Shown one piece after another: positions 31,702 through 31,756 of a stretch of DNA of 31,756 nt (its first letter is position 1; the number at the start of each line of letters is the position of its first letter). The notes beneath the pieces were generated by a model. It ran no database searches. It was given only the letters and a program-made list of their open reading frames with translations, and was not told where the DNA came from. Source of the stretch: JAUSFM01 sp964343705 (GTDB lineage Archaea; Nanobdellota; Nanobdellia; Woesearchaeales; UBA12501); NCBI GenBank assembly GCA_964343705.1, contig CAYFJX010000015.1, forward strand, positions 1 through 31,756, read 5' to 3'. Made by a program: the position numbers and the translations under genes.

Positions 31702-31756
31702 GCCCCTGTGGTGTAGTCCAACCGCCTTTTGTTAACACAAAAGGCACAAAATGTGA
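31702..31756 (+). tRNA. 5' part of an interrupted tRNA (Asp/Glu/Gln-like), cut by the window end
   Basis: GCCCCTGTGGTGTAGTCC matches the acceptor 5' strand, positions 8-9 and the start of the D-arm of archaeal tRNA-Asp/Glu/Gln. Where GG and the 3' D-stem should follow, there is instead a 9-bp perfect hairpin, GCCTTTTGT/ACAAAAGGC with loop TAAC (31724-31745). The gene therefore has an intron in the D-loop, or is the 5' half of a split tRNA. The remainder lies outside the window, so the anticodon is unknown. Confidence 0.6.

Overview
The window looks like the chromosome of a small archaeon, most likely a DPANN lineage of the Woesearchaeales/Pacearchaeales type. Most genes have an archaeal TATA box centred about 24-33 nt before the start codon, so many transcripts would be leaderless. 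One tRNA gene carries two short introns at bulge-helix-bulge folds. There are two vapBC modules, and two proteins begin with the short KGQV/RGQV hydrophobic N-terminus that I associate with DPANN surface proteins. The lineage is inferred from style; no taxonomic marker gene is present.

Region 1 (1-14518) is a surface/secretion block. It holds the 3' part of a large extracellular protein, a six-helix membrane protein, an M3 oligoendopeptidase, a hairpin-rich non-coding gap, an RGQV-anchored 647-residue protein, a 2145-residue secreted protein ending in a peptidoglycan-amidase (Amidase_2/PGRP-type) domain, and a small unknown protein overlapping its end.

Region 2 (14524-21203) is the most unusual part. 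After a membrane-anchored protein on the minus strand come three successive two-gene cassettes. In each, an exported protein of family A is followed by a secreted protein of family B. The first two B genes are short and stop just before, or within, the promoter of the next cassette. Only the third is full length, and it overlaps a second KGQV-anchored protein by ATGA. I recognise neither family. Cassettes 1 and 2 share a 68-bp promoter/start repeat with only two mismatches.

Region 3 (21239-25014) has a GETH-motif (TraB/ChaN-like) membrane-anchored protein, a second polytopic membrane protein, a tandem pair of soluble paralogues of unknown function and a HIT hydrolase.

Region 4 (25101-31756) is accessory. 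It has an AbrB-vapC module next to a tRNA-Gly gene and a detached copy of that tRNA's 3' end, two small unknown proteins, a methyltransferase, an EamA transporter, tRNA-Ile(UAU) with two introns, a tandem pair of unknown paralogues, an RsuA/RluB-type pseudouridine synthase, a second vapBC with a palindromic operator, and the 5' end of another interrupted tRNA. The best candidates for an undescribed system are the A-B cassettes together with the giant amidase protein and the RGQV/KGQV proteins: all are predicted to be exported, and they could form a cell-surface apparatus used on bacterial hosts or prey. That joint role is inference.
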